Shown: positions 34,664 to 44,464 of the stretch, in pieces | How positions within the stretch are numbered: the first letter of the stretch is position 1 | Layout: every line of letters starts with the position of its first letter | Source: Streptomyces nojiriensis | GTDB taxonomy: Bacteria > Actinomycetota > Actinomycetes > Streptomycetales > Streptomycetaceae | DNA length: 64,000 nucleotides | Direction of reading: 5' to 3' | Assembly (NCBI RefSeq): GCF_017639205.1 | Contig: NZ_CP071139.1 | Location: 1,984,001 to 2,048,000 of the forward strand | Program-made: the position numbers and the translations under genes | Notes under the pieces: generated by a model | The model's database searches: none | What the model was told of the DNA's origin: nothing | Seen by the model: the letters and a program-made list of their open reading frames with translations, nothing else

Positions 34664-35374
34664 GTGTTCTACCACTTGCTCAAGCACGTGTTGCTCGGCC
34701 CCCTGCTGCGGCTGCTGTTCAGACCCCGGATCGAGGGTCTGGAGAACATCCCGGCCGAGGGTGCGGCCATCGTCGCGGGCAATCACCTGTCCTTCTCCGA
34801 CCACTTCCTGATGCCCGCCATCCTCAAGCGGCGGATCACCTTCCTGGCGAAGGCCGAGTACTTCACCGGCCCCGGGGTCAAGGGCCGGCTCACCGCCGCC
34901 TTCTTCCGCAGCGCCGGGCAGATCCCCGTGGACCGCTCGGGCAAGGACGCCGGGCAGGCCGCCTTGCGCGAGGGGCTGGCCGTCCTGGCCAAGGACGAGC
35001 TGCTGGGCATCTACCCGGAGGGGACGCGCTCGCACGACGGCCGGCTCTACAAGGGCAAGGTGGGTGTCGCGGCGATGGCGCTGGGTGCCCGGGTGCCCGT
35101 GGTGCCCTGCGCGATGGTCGGCACCTTCGAGATCCAGCCGCCCGGGAAGAAGATCCCGAAGATCCGGCGGGTGACGATCCGCTTCGGCGAGCCGATGGAC
35201 TTCTCCCGCTACGCAGGCATGGAGGGCGAGCGGGCGGTCCTGCGGGCGGTCACCGACGAGATCATGTACGCGATCCTCGGACTGTCCGGCCAGGAGTACG
35301 TCGACCGGTACGCGGCCGAGGTCAAGGCCGAGGAGGAGGAAGCGCGGAAGAAGGCCCGGCGCACCGCGCGCTGA
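34664..35374 (+). CDS. plsC: 1-acylglycerol-3-phosphate acyltransferase, PlsC type
   Basis: 236 aa from GTG 34664 with ACAGGAG 7 nt upstream. HX4D acyltransferase motif NHLSFSDH (~46), phosphate-binding YPEGTRSHDG (~121) and VPVVPCAMVGT (~145). It transfers an acyl chain to lysophosphatidate, making phosphatidate for phospholipids. The C-terminal helix (EEEEARKKARRTAR) is highly charged. Streptomycetes encode several paralogues; this need not be the main one. The stop is 28 nt from the convergent peptidase stop. Confidence 0.88.
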   Translation: MFYHLLKHVLLGPLLRLLFRPRIEGLENIPAEGAAIVAGNHLSFSDHFLMPAILKRRITFLAKAEYFTGPGVKGRLTAAFFRSAGQIPVDRSGKDAGQAALREGLAVLAKDELLGIYPEGTRSHDGRLYKGKVGVAAMALGARVPVVPCAMVGTFEIQPPGKKIPKIRRVTIRFGEPMDFSRYAGMEGERAVLRAVTDEIMYAILGLSGQEYVDRYAAEVKAEEEEARKKARRTAR

Positions 35375-35402
35375 GCCTTCTCCCGCTCGCTCCCGCCGTC
35401 CC

Positions 35403-37076
35403 TTAACGGACGGCCGGGAGCTCCTCCGGCGCCGGAAGGACCGAGGACTCGGCCGGCGCGTCGGAGGACAGGGACTTCGCCGCGGCCGGAGCCGGGGCCA
35501 CCGGGGTGGCGTGCGGCGCGCACGTCACGTCCTTGGCGTCGACCTTGCCGGTGAGCAGGTAGGCGTCCACCCGGGTGTTGATGCAGGGGTTCAGCAGGCT
35601 GGTGACACCGTGCGAGCCCGCGCTCTTCTCGGTGATCAGCCGCGAGCCCGCGAGGCGGCGGTGCAGCTCGACCGCGCCCTTGTACGGCGTGGCCGCGTCC
35701 CGCTCGGACTGGACGATCAGTACGGGCGGCAGCCCGTGCTTGGCGCCGACCGCGATCGGGGTGCTCTGCTTGGCCTTCCAGGTCGCGCAGGGAAGGTTCA
35801 TCCACGCGTTGGACCAGGTCAGGAACGGGTACTTCTGGTGCAGCTTGCTGTTGTCCCGGTCCCACTTGGACCAGCTGGTGGGCCACTTCGCGTCGGCGCA
35901 CTCGACGGCGGTGTAGACGGCGTTGCCGTTCTCCGACGCCGCGTTGCCCTTGATGTCCGTCATGTCCGGGGCGATGGCGTCGATCAGCGCCTGCTCGTCA
36001 CCGGCCGCCCAGGCCGCGAAGGTCTGGGCGACGGGCACCCAGGAGGAGTCGTAGTACGGGGCGCCCTGGAAGAAGCCGATGAGCTCGGCCGGTCCGACGA
36101 TCCCGCCGAGCGGCTTGGCCTTGGCCTTGGCGCGCAGCTCCTGCCACTTGGCCTCGACCTTGGCGCGGGTGTCGCCGAGGTGGAAGACGGCGTCGTTCTT
36201 GGCGACCCAGTCCTGCCAGTCGTTCCAGCGCATCTGGAAGGAGACGTCCTGGCCGAGGTTGGCCTCGTACCAGATGTTGTCCTGCGACGGGTCCACCACG
36301 CTGTCGACGATCATGCGGCGCACGTGGGCCGGGAAGAGGGTCGCGTAGACCCCGCCCAGGTAGGTGCCGTAGGAGACGCCGAGGTAGTTCAGCTTCTTCT
36401 CGCCGAGGCCGGCCCGGATCACGTCGAGGTCGCGCGCGGTGTTCGGCGTGGTCATGTGCGGCAGCATCTCGCCGCTGCGCTCCTTGCAGCCGTCCGCGTA
36501 CTCGGCGGCGAGCTTGCGCTGGGCGCGCTTGTCGGCCTCGGAGTCCGGGACCGGGTCGGCCTTGGGGGCCTTGACGAACTCCTGCGGGTCGATGCAGGAG
36601 ATCGGCGCGGAGTGGCCGACGCCGCGGGGGTCGAAGCCCACGAAGTCGTAGGCCTTGGAGGTGTTGACCCACAGCGGGCTCTTGGTGGTGACCCGGCGCG
36701 GGAAGCGCATGCCGGAACCACCGGGGCCGCCGGGGTTGTAGACGAGCGCGCCCTGGCGCTCCTCCTTGGTCCCCGTGCTGCCGATGCGGTCGACGGCGAT
36801 GTCGATGGTCTTGCCGTACGGCTTCGCGTAGTCGAGCGGGACCTTCACCCATCCGCACTGGATGGGCTTCTCGAAGCCCCAGTCCGCCGGGCAGTCCTTC
36901 CAGTCGATGCCGGTACGGGCGGCGCGGGCGGCGGCGATCTGGACGCCCAGTGCCTCCGGGAGCCTGCCGTCGCTGCCGGCGGAGGCCGCCGCGGCCGGCG
37001 GGGCCAGCAGCAGGCTCGCCGCGAGTGTGCCGGTGATCAGTGTGGCGGCGCTCCCCAGCGCCGCGTTGCGTATCAC
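35403..37076 (-). CDS. Secreted tripeptidyl aminopeptidase-like alpha/beta hydrolase
   Basis: 557 aa from GTG 37076. Residues 1-31 are a signal peptide (LLLAPPAAA). Alpha/beta hydrolase with oxyanion GGPGGSGM, FVGFDPRGVGHS, nucleophile GVSYGTYLGG (Ser), and the TAP-like C-terminal domain LIVQSERDAATPYKGA (Asp) with GSHGVT (His). The triad looks complete. Such Streptomyces enzymes (Tap, SlpD, SlpE) cut tripeptides from N-termini of secreted proteins. The last ~35 residues are Pro/Ala/Ser-rich. Monocistronic, with its own 180-nt upstream region. Confidence 0.9.
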   Translation of the reverse strand: MIRNAALGSAATLITGTLAASLLLAPPAAAASAGSDGRLPEALGVQIAAARAARTGIDWKDCPADWGFEKPIQCGWVKVPLDYAKPYGKTIDIAVDRIGSTGTKEERQGALVYNPGGPGGSGMRFPRRVTTKSPLWVNTSKAYDFVGFDPRGVGHSAPISCIDPQEFVKAPKADPVPDSEADKRAQRKLAAEYADGCKERSGEMLPHMTTPNTARDLDVIRAGLGEKKLNYLGVSYGTYLGGVYATLFPAHVRRMIVDSVVDPSQDNIWYEANLGQDVSFQMRWNDWQDWVAKNDAVFHLGDTRAKVEAKWQELRAKAKAKPLGGIVGPAELIGFFQGAPYYDSSWVPVAQTFAAWAAGDEQALIDAIAPDMTDIKGNAASENGNAVYTAVECADAKWPTSWSKWDRDNSKLHQKYPFLTWSNAWMNLPCATWKAKQSTPIAVGAKHGLPPVLIVQSERDAATPYKGAVELHRRLAGSRLITEKSAGSHGVTSLLNPCINTRVDAYLLTGKVDAKDVTCAPHATPVAPAPAAAKSLSSDAPAESSVLPAPEELPAVR

Positions 37077-37258
37077 GTGGTTGTTCCCCCTGCGTCAGGT
37101 ACCGCCGTGGGCGGCCGGGTTGGTCGGGTTCGGTCGTCGGCGTGCAGGGGGATCCTGTCGTCTGACCGGGACCCGGCGACAGGTCCCGATCGACTTCTTT
37201 GCCAACCCGATAACCGGAAAGGCGTGTACCGCTGAGCGGTGCCTGATGCGTCCCGCTT

Positions 37259-38097
37259 TCACCACCCGTAGCTGTGGCAGGCCTCGTCGAGCAGCTCGCG
37301 CACGAGCAGGGCGTCCGCGGCCAGGACCGTCACCAGGACGGCCGGGCCGGCCAGCGGCGTCACCGCGGCGAACTCCCCCAGGACCGCCGCGGCGGGTGGA
37401 TCCTCGGCGAAGGCGGGGTCCACGACGAGGAGTTGGCCGAGCGCCCGGTGCCCGGCCAGGCCCGCCGGGCCGTCCCAGCCACCGGGCGCGCCGGGGCCGC
37501 AGGCGAGCTCCTGGTCCAGCAGCGGGCGGCCCCCGCGGTCGACGGTCAGGCGGCTGCGCAGCAGGCCCGGAACCTCCCCGGTGCGGCCCAGTACCTGCTC
37601 CTCGCGCAGCACCAGCCGTGCCGTGGGGGCGAGTCGGACCCGGGTGCGCACCCGCAGGTCGCTGCCGCGCACCGAGACCAGCGGCTCGGGCAGCCACCGC
37701 ACGGACGCCCCGTCCTCCAGGACGAGGTGTACGTCGTAGCGCGCGGGCTCGCCGGTCCGGCCGGGCAGGGCCAGGGTGGCCGCGGCCGAGGCGAGGGTGA
37801 GCCGCGCCCCGGGCCCGGCGGTGGCCTCGACGGTGAGGTGGTCCCCGCCGAGCGGGGCGCTCATCGCGCCGACCAGCATGACCCCGGCGTCGGCGCCCGA
37901 CGCCGAGCGGGTGCGGCGCAGTGCGAGCGGTCCCTCCCCGGCGAGCAGCGGCAGGGCGGTGCCGCCCCGTCCGTCGGCGACGGCGTGGATGCGGGCGGTG
38001 GCGCGCAGGCCCGCCGGGGGCATCGCGGGCGTGACCGGCACGGAGGATGCCGGGACCGGCGTGGGCGCCGGCGCCGTGTCGGTGGCGCTCGCGCCGC

Positions 38098-38101
<4 letters not shown>
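37259..38101 (-). CDS. ureD: Urease accessory protein UreD
   Basis: 280 aa from ATG 38101 overlapping the ureG stop (ATGA). The N-terminal ~18 residues are a Pro/Thr-rich extension not usual in the family. The body shows the UreD pattern: [56 protein letters not shown], and a C-terminal [13 protein letters not shown]. UreD scaffolds UreF and UreG on apo-urease during nickel insertion. Last gene of the operon. Confidence 0.9.
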
Positions 38102-38793
<692 letters not shown>

Positions 38794-38814
38794 GGGGGGT
38801 GTCTCCTTCAGGGA

Positions 38815-39489
38815 TCAGGAAGCGAAGAGCCGGACCGGCCAGTCGGCATGGACCTCCGCCGAGATGTCCAGCAGCGGCGAGGAGGCCGCCGGCAGCGCGT
38901 CGGGGCCCTGGGAGCGGGCCCGCAGCGCGGCCCGCTCCGCCCGGGCCGCGACGGCGTCCAGCTCGGGGGCGAGCCGGGCCAGTACCCCGCTCGCCTCGAA
39001 GGGGTCCAGGCCCAGCAGCCGTACGGTCGCGGTGGCGGGTCCGCCGACGCTCTCGTACGCCGCCACGTGCGCGGCGTCCCCGGGCCCGAGCCCGGCCGCC
39101 CGGGCGGTGACGCCGAGCACCACGGGCTGGTGGGCCCCGCGGGGGAACGCCGCGGCCAGGGCTTCCAGTTCGGCGGCGGGCCAGGTGGCCCGGGCGGCGC
39201 GCAGCAGCTGCCGCCCGAGCCGCCGGGCCGCGGTGCGCAGCGCCGGCGAGGGGGTGCGGGCGTCGGCGGCGGCGTCGAGCACGGCCGGGTCGAGCCCGAG
39301 GGCGGCGGCCGCGGCGAGCGCGGCGGCGGTGAGGCCGGCGGTGTGCAGCCGGCCCCGGCAGAAGTCCTCCAGGGTGGCGGCGTCATGGATCCGGCCCGCC
39401 TTGCAGGCGGCCTCGGCCCCGCCGGAGTGGGCGTGCCCTCCGGCGGGGAAGCGGCCGTCGGCGAGGACGAGCAGCGCGGCGCGGCTCAT
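38815..39489 (-). CDS. ureF: Urease accessory protein UreF
   Basis: 224 aa from ATG 39489; a TTG two codons upstream also exists. UreF pattern: ALLVLADGRFPAGGHAHSGGAEAACKAGRI, FCRGRLHTAGL, VVLGVTARAAGLGPGDAAHVAAYESVGGPATATVRLLGLDP-like central core. UreF works with UreD as the GTPase-activating scaffold for UreG. It sits between ureC and ureG, all leftward. Confidence 0.9.
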   Translation of the reverse strand: MSRAALLVLADGRFPAGGHAHSGGAEAACKAGRIHDAATLEDFCRGRLHTAGLTAAALAAAAALGLDPAVLDAAADARTPSPALRTAARRLGRQLLRAARATWPAAELEALAAAFPRGAHQPVVLGVTARAAGLGPGDAAHVAAYESVGGPATATVRLLGLDPFEASGVLARLAPELDAVAARAERAALRARSQGPDALPAASSPLLDISAEVHADWPVRLFAS

Positions 39490-39505
39490 CGGCAAGGACC
39501 TCGTC

Positions 39506-41227
39506 TCAGAACAGGAAGTAGCGCTGGGCCATGGGCAGTTCCACCGCGGGCGCCGGTTCCACGGCCTCCCCGTCGATGGTGACCGTGAAGGTGTCGGCGT
39601 CGACCTCGACCCTGGGCATGGCGTCGTTGTTGCGCATGTCGGCCTTGCTCAGCTTGCGGGTGCCCTCGATGGCCACGAACTGCTTGCCGAGTCCCAGCCG
39701 TTCGGGCAGTCCGTCGTCGAGCGCGGCCTGCGCGGTGAAGTTCAGGGAGTTGAGGCCGGGCGCGCGGCCGTGGCTGCCGAACATGGGCCGGGGCAGGACG
39801 GGCTGCGGGGTGGGGATGGAGGCGTTGGCGTCGCCCATCTGCGCGTAGGCGATCTGGCCGCCCTTGATGACGAGTTCGGGCTTGACCCCGAAGAAGGCCG
39901 GGTTCCACAGCACCAGGTCCGCGAGTTTGCCGGTCTCGACCGAGCCGATCTCGCGGGCGAGCCCCTGGGCCACCGCGGGGTTGATCGTGTACTTGGCGAC
40001 GTAGCGGCGGGCCCGGTGGTTGTCGGCGGGCCCGTCGCCGGGGAGGAAGCCGCGCCGCTTCTTCATCACGTGGGCGGTCTGCCAGGTGCGCAGCACGACC
40101 TCGCCGACCCGGCCCATGGCCTGGGAGTCGGAGGAGATGATGGAGATGGCTCCGAGGTCGTGGAGTACGTCCTCGGCCGCTATGGTCGAGGGCCGGATCC
40201 GCGATTCGGCGAAGGCGAGGTCCTCGGGGACGGCCGGGTTGAGGTGGTGGCAGACCATCAGCATGTCGAGGTGCTCCTCGACGGTGTTGACGGTGTGCGG
40301 CCGGGTGGGGTTCGTGGAGCTGGGCAGGACGTTCGGCTCGGAGACCACGGTGATGATGTCGGGTGCGTGCCCGCCGCCCGCGCCCTCGGTGTGGTACGAG
40401 TGGATGGTCCGCCCGGCGATGGCGGCGAGGGTGTCGGCGACGAACCCGGCCTCGTTGAGCGTGTCGGTGTGGATGGCGACCTGGGCGCCGGTCTCCTCGC
40501 ACACCGAGAGGCAGGCGTCGATGACGGCGGGGGTGGCCCCCCAGTCCTCGTGGATCTTGAATCCGAGGGCGCCGCCGCGCAGTTGGGAGTGCATCCCCTC
40601 GCGGGACATGGTGTTGCCCTTGCCGAGCAGGCCGATGTTGACCGGGTAGGCCTCCAGGGCCGCGAACATCCGGGCCAGGTGCCAGGGCCCGGGGGTGACG
40701 GTGGTGGCCTTGCTGCCTTCGGCCGGTCCGGTCCCGCCGCCGACGAGGGTGGTGATCCCGGAGGCGAGCGCCTCCTCGATGACCGTCGGGGAGATGAAGT
40801 GCACGTGGGCGTCGATGGCACCGGCGGTGACGATCTTCCCGTTACCGGCGATGATCTCGGTCTCGGGACCGATGACCAGTGCGGGGTCGACCCCGTCCAT
40901 GGTGTCGGGGTTGCCGGCCTTGCCGATGCCGCAGATCCGGCCGTCGCGGATGCCGAGGTCGGCCTTGACGATGCCCCAGTGGTCGAGGACGACGACCCCG
41001 GTGATCACGGTGTCGGGGGCGCCCTCGGCCCGGGTGGTGCGGGCCTGCCCCATGGATTCGCGGATCACCTTGCCACCGCCGAAGACGGCCTCGTCGCCGG
41101 CGCGCCCGGGGCCGCCGCTGAGGTCCTGCTCGATCTCGACGAAGAGGTCGGTGTCGGCGAGCCGGATCCGGTCGCCGGCGGTCGGCCCGAAGAGGTCGGC
41201 GTACACCTGGCGGGAGAGCTCAGCCAT
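39506..41227 (-). CDS. ureC: Urease alpha subunit
   Basis: 573 aa. All nickel-site residues are visible: His141 and His143 (DAHVHFISP), carbamylated Lys224 ([10 protein letters not shown]), His253 ([11 protein letters not shown]), His279 ([15 protein letters not shown]) and Asp367 ([10 protein letters not shown]). The flap Cys326 lies in VCHHLNP. It hydrolyses urea to ammonia and carbamate in the cytosol. It overlaps ureB by 8 nt, and the complex also needs UreA. Confidence 0.96.
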   Translation of the reverse strand: MAELSRQVYADLFGPTAGDRIRLADTDLFVEIEQDLSGGPGRAGDEAVFGGGKVIRESMGQARTTRAEGAPDTVITGVVVLDHWGIVKADLGIRDGRICGIGKAGNPDTMDGVDPALVIGPETEIIAGNGKIVTAGAIDAHVHFISPTVIEEALASGITTLVGGGTGPAEGSKATTVTPGPWHLARMFAALEAYPVNIGLLGKGNTMSREGMHSQLRGGALGFKIHEDWGATPAVIDACLSVCEETGAQVAIHTDTLNEAGFVADTLAAIAGRTIHSYHTEGAGGGHAPDIITVVSEPNVLPSSTNPTRPHTVNTVEEHLDMLMVCHHLNPAVPEDLAFAESRIRPSTIAAEDVLHDLGAISIISSDSQAMGRVGEVVLRTWQTAHVMKKRRGFLPGDGPADNHRARRYVAKYTINPAVAQGLAREIGSVETGKLADLVLWNPAFFGVKPELVIKGGQIAYAQMGDANASIPTPQPVLPRPMFGSHGRAPGLNSLNFTAQAALDDGLPERLGLGKQFVAIEGTRKLSKADMRNNDAMPRVEVDADTFTVTIDGEAVEPAPAVELPMAQRYFLF

Positions 41228-41531
41228 CGAGCGGCCCTCCGGTCTCGCCGCGCAGCCCGGGTACGGTGCGCAGGCCCGCCAGCGGTACGAGTTCCACCGC
41301 GACCGGGATGCCCGGTTCGAAGCGGACGGCCGTCCCGGCGGCGACGTTGAGCCGGAGCCCGCGGGCGGCGGAGCGGTCGAAGTCGAGGCCGGGGTTGGCT
41401 TCGGCGAAGTGGTAGTGGGAGCCGACCTGGACGGGCCGGTCGGCCGCGTTGAGCACGGTGAGACGGGTGACGGGACGGCCCTCGTTGAGGGGTACCGGGC
41501 CGTCCCCGTAGGCGATTTCGCCGGGGATCAT
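41220..41531 (-). CDS. ureB: Urease beta subunit
   Basis: 103 aa, ATG 41531. [70 protein letters not shown] are the family signatures. Structural subunit of the trimeric UreABC assembly. 16 nt behind ureA. Confidence 0.95.
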   Translation of the reverse strand: MIPGEIAYGDGPVPLNEGRPVTRLTVLNAADRPVQVGSHYHFAEANPGLDFDRSAARGLRLNVAAGTAVRFEPGIPVAVELVPLAGLRTVPGLRGETGGPLDG

Positions 41532-41547
41532 GCGGGGGTACTCCGTT

Positions 41548-41850
41548 TCAGACGATCGGGTCGTGGACCGTGACGAGTTTGGTGCCGTCCGGGAAGGTCG
41601 CTTCGACCTGGACGTCGTGGATCATCTCGGGGATCCCCTCCATGACCTCCTCGCGGGTCAGGACGGTGCGGCCCGAGGCCATCAGCTCCGCCACGGTCCG
41701 GCCGTCGCGGGCCCCTTCCAGGAGGTGCGACGTGATCAGCGCGATCGCCTCCGGATGGTTGAGGCGGACTCCGCGCGCCCTCCGCTTCTCGGCCACGTCG
41801 GCGGCCACGTGGATGAGCAGTCTCTCCTGCTCGTGCGGTGTCAGTTGCAC
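41548..41850 (-). CDS. ureA: Urease gamma subunit
   Basis: 100 aa from GTG 41850 ([20 protein letters not shown]), the usual family start. GTG 41859 or TTG 41862 would add three or four residues and lie closer to the GGAAG at 41866, so the start is not certain. The rest, [34 protein letters not shown] and [29 protein letters not shown], is typical. First gene of the operon; the region upstream holds four palindromes. Confidence 0.93.
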   Translation of the reverse strand: MQLTPHEQERLLIHVAADVAEKRRARGVRLNHPEAIALITSHLLEGARDGRTVAELMASGRTVLTREEVMEGIPEMIHDVQVEATFPDGTKLVTVHDPIV

Positions 41851-42163
41851 TCGTATCACCAAGCTTCCGGGACAAGATCAACAAGGAGCGGGGCGACCCT
41901 ACCGGCCTTCAACACTTTGTTGACCTGCGCATATCCGAACCAAGCATCTCTTGCCCAACACTGGGAAAGGCTTTCCGCCCCGACCACCGCCGCTTTACCG
42001 GATCATGGATGATCGTTGGCGGTCGAACCTGGCCGCCACGCTAAGCGCTGCGCTTTTCCGCCGAGTTAACCCACGTTTCGGGCAGGTACCCGGTTCAACT
42101 CCGGTGCCCGACGGGCCCGACTCCGTATACGGCTCCGCGCACGCATCCCCATCGAGGAGACAG
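41851..42163. promoter_or_regulatory. ureA-VOC divergent region with four palindromes and a hairpin
   Basis: Four perfect short dyads: TCAACA-CTT-TGTTGA (41909-41923), GGAAAG-G-CTTTCC (41964-41976), GATCAT-GG-ATGATC (42001-42014), AAGCGC-T-GCGCTT (42043-42055). Their centres are about 54, 38 and 41 bp apart. A hairpin follows at 42079-42110: CGGGCA/TGCCCG outer, CCGG/CCGG inner, loop TTCAACT. No clear GlnR box or gene was found. Confidence 0.6.
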
Positions 42164-42556
42164 ATGTTCATCAATCCCGTCCGGCACATCACCTTCGACG
42201 CCCTCGACCCCTACCGGGTCGCCGAGTTCTGGGCCGCGGTGACCGGTTTCACGATGCATCCCGACGACGTGGAAGGGGACGACGAGGTCCTGCTGGAACC
42301 CGGGCAGCCCGGTGTGCCGGGGCTGCTGTTCATCCGGGTCCCGGACGGCAAGTCGGGCAAGAACCGGGTCCACTTGGACATCCAGCCGCCGACCGGCACC
42401 CGGGACGAGACCGTCGAGCGCCTGATCGGGCTCGGCGCGAAGCTCGTGGACGACCGCCGCGCCGCGGACGGTGTCGCGGGCTGGGTCGTGCTCGCCGACC
42501 CCGAGGGCAACGAGCTGTGCATCGAGCGCAGCGCGGGCGAACGCGGCCTCGCCTGA
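42164..42556 (+). CDS. VOC family (glyoxalase-like) protein
   Basis: 130 aa from ATG 42164 with GAGGAGAC upstream; the open frame runs farther left without a ribosome site. Pattern VRHITFDALDPYRVAEFWAAVTGF, RVPDGKSGKNRVHLDIQPP and WVVLADPEGNELCIE matches the glyoxalase/bleomycin-resistance superfamily, with His9, Glu and a C-terminal Glu as possible metal ligands. Substrate unknown. Divergent from urease but probably unrelated in role. Confidence 0.83.
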   Translation: MFINPVRHITFDALDPYRVAEFWAAVTGFTMHPDDVEGDDEVLLEPGQPGVPGLLFIRVPDGKSGKNRVHLDIQPPTGTRDETVERLIGLGAKLVDDRRAADGVAGWVVLADPEGNELCIERSAGERGLA

Positions 42557-42661
42557 GTCGAGTCCGAGTCCGGGTCGGGGTCCGGGTCTGCGGCCGGGCC
42601 CGAGCCGGGCTCGAGTCCAGGTCCCGGGCCCGGGCCCGGGTGCCGCGCTTGCTCCGGCAGG

Positions 42662-43111
42662 TCAGCGGCCGGTGGCGCTCCGCGCCGGGGCCCCGACGCT
42701 CCAGGGCAGTGCGATCCACACCGTCTTGCCGCCGTCCTCGGTCGGGGTGACCGAGAGCCTGCCGCCCGCCTCCGCCGCCAGCCAGCGGATGATGACCATG
42801 CCCCGGCCGTTGTCCTGCTGGACGGCGGCCGGGAGCCTCCTGGGCCAGCGCGGGTGGCTGTCCGTCACCCCGACGCGCAACCACTCCTGGCGCTCCAGCC
42901 GGACGTCGACGGTGAAGGTGGGCGACTGGCCGAAAGTGTGCTGTACGGCGTTGGTGGCGAGCTCGGAGACGATCAGGCGGACGCTGTCGGCGGTGTCGGC
43001 GTCATCGGGGAGTCCCCACTCGCCCAGCACCTCCGCGACATAGCGTCGGGCAGTGGCGACCGAGGCGGGATCGCTCGGCAGAGTAACGGATGCTTCCTGG
43101 TGATCTGCCAT
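42662..43111 (-). CDS. HATPase_c anti-sigma-factor-like ATP-binding protein
   Basis: 149 aa, ATG 43111. RsbW-like kinase fold: TARRYVAEVLGEWGLPDD, N-box IVSELATNAVQHTFG and G-box QDNGRGMVIIRWLAAEAGG. Streptomyces has many such small ATP-binding proteins; several are encoded next to XRE/DUF397 pairs, as here. They may sequester sigma factors or the neighbouring regulator. The gene is divergent from the XRE gene. A GC hairpin precedes its ribosome site. Confidence 0.87.
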   Translation of the reverse strand: MADHQEASVTLPSDPASVATARRYVAEVLGEWGLPDDADTADSVRLIVSELATNAVQHTFGQSPTFTVDVRLERQEWLRVGVTDSHPRWPRRLPAAVQQDNGRGMVIIRWLAAEAGGRLSVTPTEDGGKTVWIALPWSVGAPARSATGR

Positions 43112-43130
43112 GGCGACGGTCCCTTTCCCA

Positions 43131-43149
43131 CCGGGGCGAAAAGCCCCGG
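43131..43149 (-). promoter_or_regulatory. Hairpin in the leader of the HATPase gene
   Basis: Perfect stem CCGGGGC/GCCCCGG with loop GAAAA on the plus strand, 20 nt upstream of the ATG at 43111. It could occlude or expose the GGGAAAGGG ribosome site. Confidence 0.4.
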
Positions 43150-43307
43150 ATCTGTGCTGGACGCCAGAGTGCCACTCATCGTGCCGTCACATCCGGCTTT
43201 CCCCCAAGAGATGCATATATCTGTCGCCCAATGCGGTGAACTCTGCTACGGAAGAGCTTATTTGAACGGCAAACTGGTGCGAGGTGTGCCGGTGGAAGGA
43301 GGCGGGT

Positions 43308-44192
43308 GTGCAGCACGGTCCCGCGGTGCGCCGACGCAAGCTCGGCGAGGAACTGCGTGCCCTGCGTGACCGGTCCGGTCTCACCAGTGGTGAGGCGGCC
43401 CGGATCATGGGATGGCACCAGTCGAAAATCAGCCGCATCGAGACAGGCCGCAGCGGCGTGAAGCCGGAGGACATCCGGCTCCTCCTCGACGCCTACGGGG
43501 AGATCGTGAGCCCGGAGCAACGGGCGCTGCTGGAGGCGCTGTCGGTCTCGGCCGCCGGCCCCGGCCCGGCGGGCGACACCGGGCGCGGCCGCCAGTGGTG
43601 GCACGACTACCGGGGGCTGCTGCCGCAGGAGTACCGGGACTTCATCAGCCTGGAGGCGGGGGCCAGGTCGGCCCGTACCGTGGAGCTGTCCGTGGTGCCG
43701 GGGCTGCTGCAGACCCCCGGGTACGCGAGGGCGGTGACCCGGGCCGCGCTGGGCGGGCTGCCGGAGCCGAAGGTGGACGCGCTGGTCGACGTACGGCTGG
43801 CCCGGCAGTCGGTGCTGCGGGCCGATCCCCCGCTGGAGCTGAGCGCCGTACTGGACGAGGCGGTGCTGCGCCGGCAGATCGGCGGGCCCGGGGTGATGGC
43901 CGAGCAATTGCGGCACCTGGCGGTGGTGTCGAAGCTGCCTCAAGTACGCCTTCAGGTACTGCCGTTCAGCGTCGGAGGGCATCTCGGCCTGACCGGACCG
44001 TTCGTGATTTTTTCATTTCCGGACATCGCCGATCTGGATGTGGTGGTACTCGACCATTTGACGAGTAGCCTCTATCTGGAGCGGAAGGAAGACCTTGAGG
44101 CGTACGGCGCCGCGTTCCGCACCATCCAGGCGCACGCCCTCCCGCCCCAGGACTCGTCGGATCTCATCAGCTCACTCGCTGACGACGCGTAA
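43308..44192 (+). CDS. XRE regulator with DUF5753 domain
   Basis: 294 aa from GTG 43308, preceded by GGAAGGAGG at 5 nt; the open frame from 43284 lacks a ribosome site. HTH at ~11-65 (LRDRSGLTSGEAARIMGWHQ, SKISRIETGRSGV). DUF5753 from ~100 to the end (WWHDYRGLLPQEYRDFISLE, YLERKEDLEAYGAAFRTIQ). These regulators pair with small DUF397 proteins, one of which follows 12 nt later; WhiJ-like control of development is the best-known case. No target is visible. Confidence 0.9.
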   Translation: MQHGPAVRRRKLGEELRALRDRSGLTSGEAARIMGWHQSKISRIETGRSGVKPEDIRLLLDAYGEIVSPEQRALLEALSVSAAGPGPAGDTGRGRQWWHDYRGLLPQEYRDFISLEAGARSARTVELSVVPGLLQTPGYARAVTRAALGGLPEPKVDALVDVRLARQSVLRADPPLELSAVLDEAVLRRQIGGPGVMAEQLRHLAVVSKLPQVRLQVLPFSVGGHLGLTGPFVIFSFPDIADLDVVVLDHLTSSLYLERKEDLEAYGAAFRTIQAHALPPQDSSDLISSLADDA

Positions 44193-44204
44193 GGAGGCAC
44201 CCCC

Positions 44205-44426
44205 GTGTCCGCAACCCCCTTATCCAACAGCGGACTTCTGAGCAGCGCGCGGTGGCGGCGGAGCAGCCGCAGCACCGGAATGAACAACTGCGTGGAAGCG
44301 GCCGTCCTGGACGGCGGTCTGCTGGCCGTCCGTGACTCCAAGCGGACGGACGGCCCGGCCGTGCTCTTCACCGGGCCCGCCTGGACCGGCTTCCTCGCCT
44401 CGGTAGGGGCTGACGCGCCCGCGTAG
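44205..44426 (+). CDS. DUF397 small protein
   Basis: 73 aa from GTG 44205 with AAGGAGG upstream. Core RWRRSSRSTGMNNCVEAAVLDGG and AVRDSKRTDGPAVLFTGPAW is diagnostic of DUF397. It is the usual partner of the XRE-DUF5753 regulator just upstream and may modulate it by direct contact. Confidence 0.92.
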   Translation: MSATPLSNSGLLSSARWRRSSRSTGMNNCVEAAVLDGGLLAVRDSKRTDGPAVLFTGPAWTGFLASVGADAPA

Positions 44427-44464
44427 CCCCACCCGGAAACACCCGGGGCCCCGGCCGCTACGGC

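Noticed and set aside
37150..37190. Alternating hairpins upstream of the TAP-like peptidase as a riboswitch
   Set aside because: Arms are only 6-7 bp, match no known class and the transcript start is unknown.
42079..42110. A functional tRNA gene
   Set aside because: Only a T-arm-like loop is present; no acceptor, D-arm or anticodon arm can be folded upstream.
41851..42163. GlnR box for urease control (GTTAAC and GTTTC words near 42066-42079)
   Set aside because: Order and spacing do not fit GTNAC-N6-GAAAC on either strand.
42557..42661. GAGTCC/GGGTCC-rich stretch after the VOC gene as a tandem repeat
   Set aside because: Units are irregular in length and sequence; low-complexity drift rather than a defined array.
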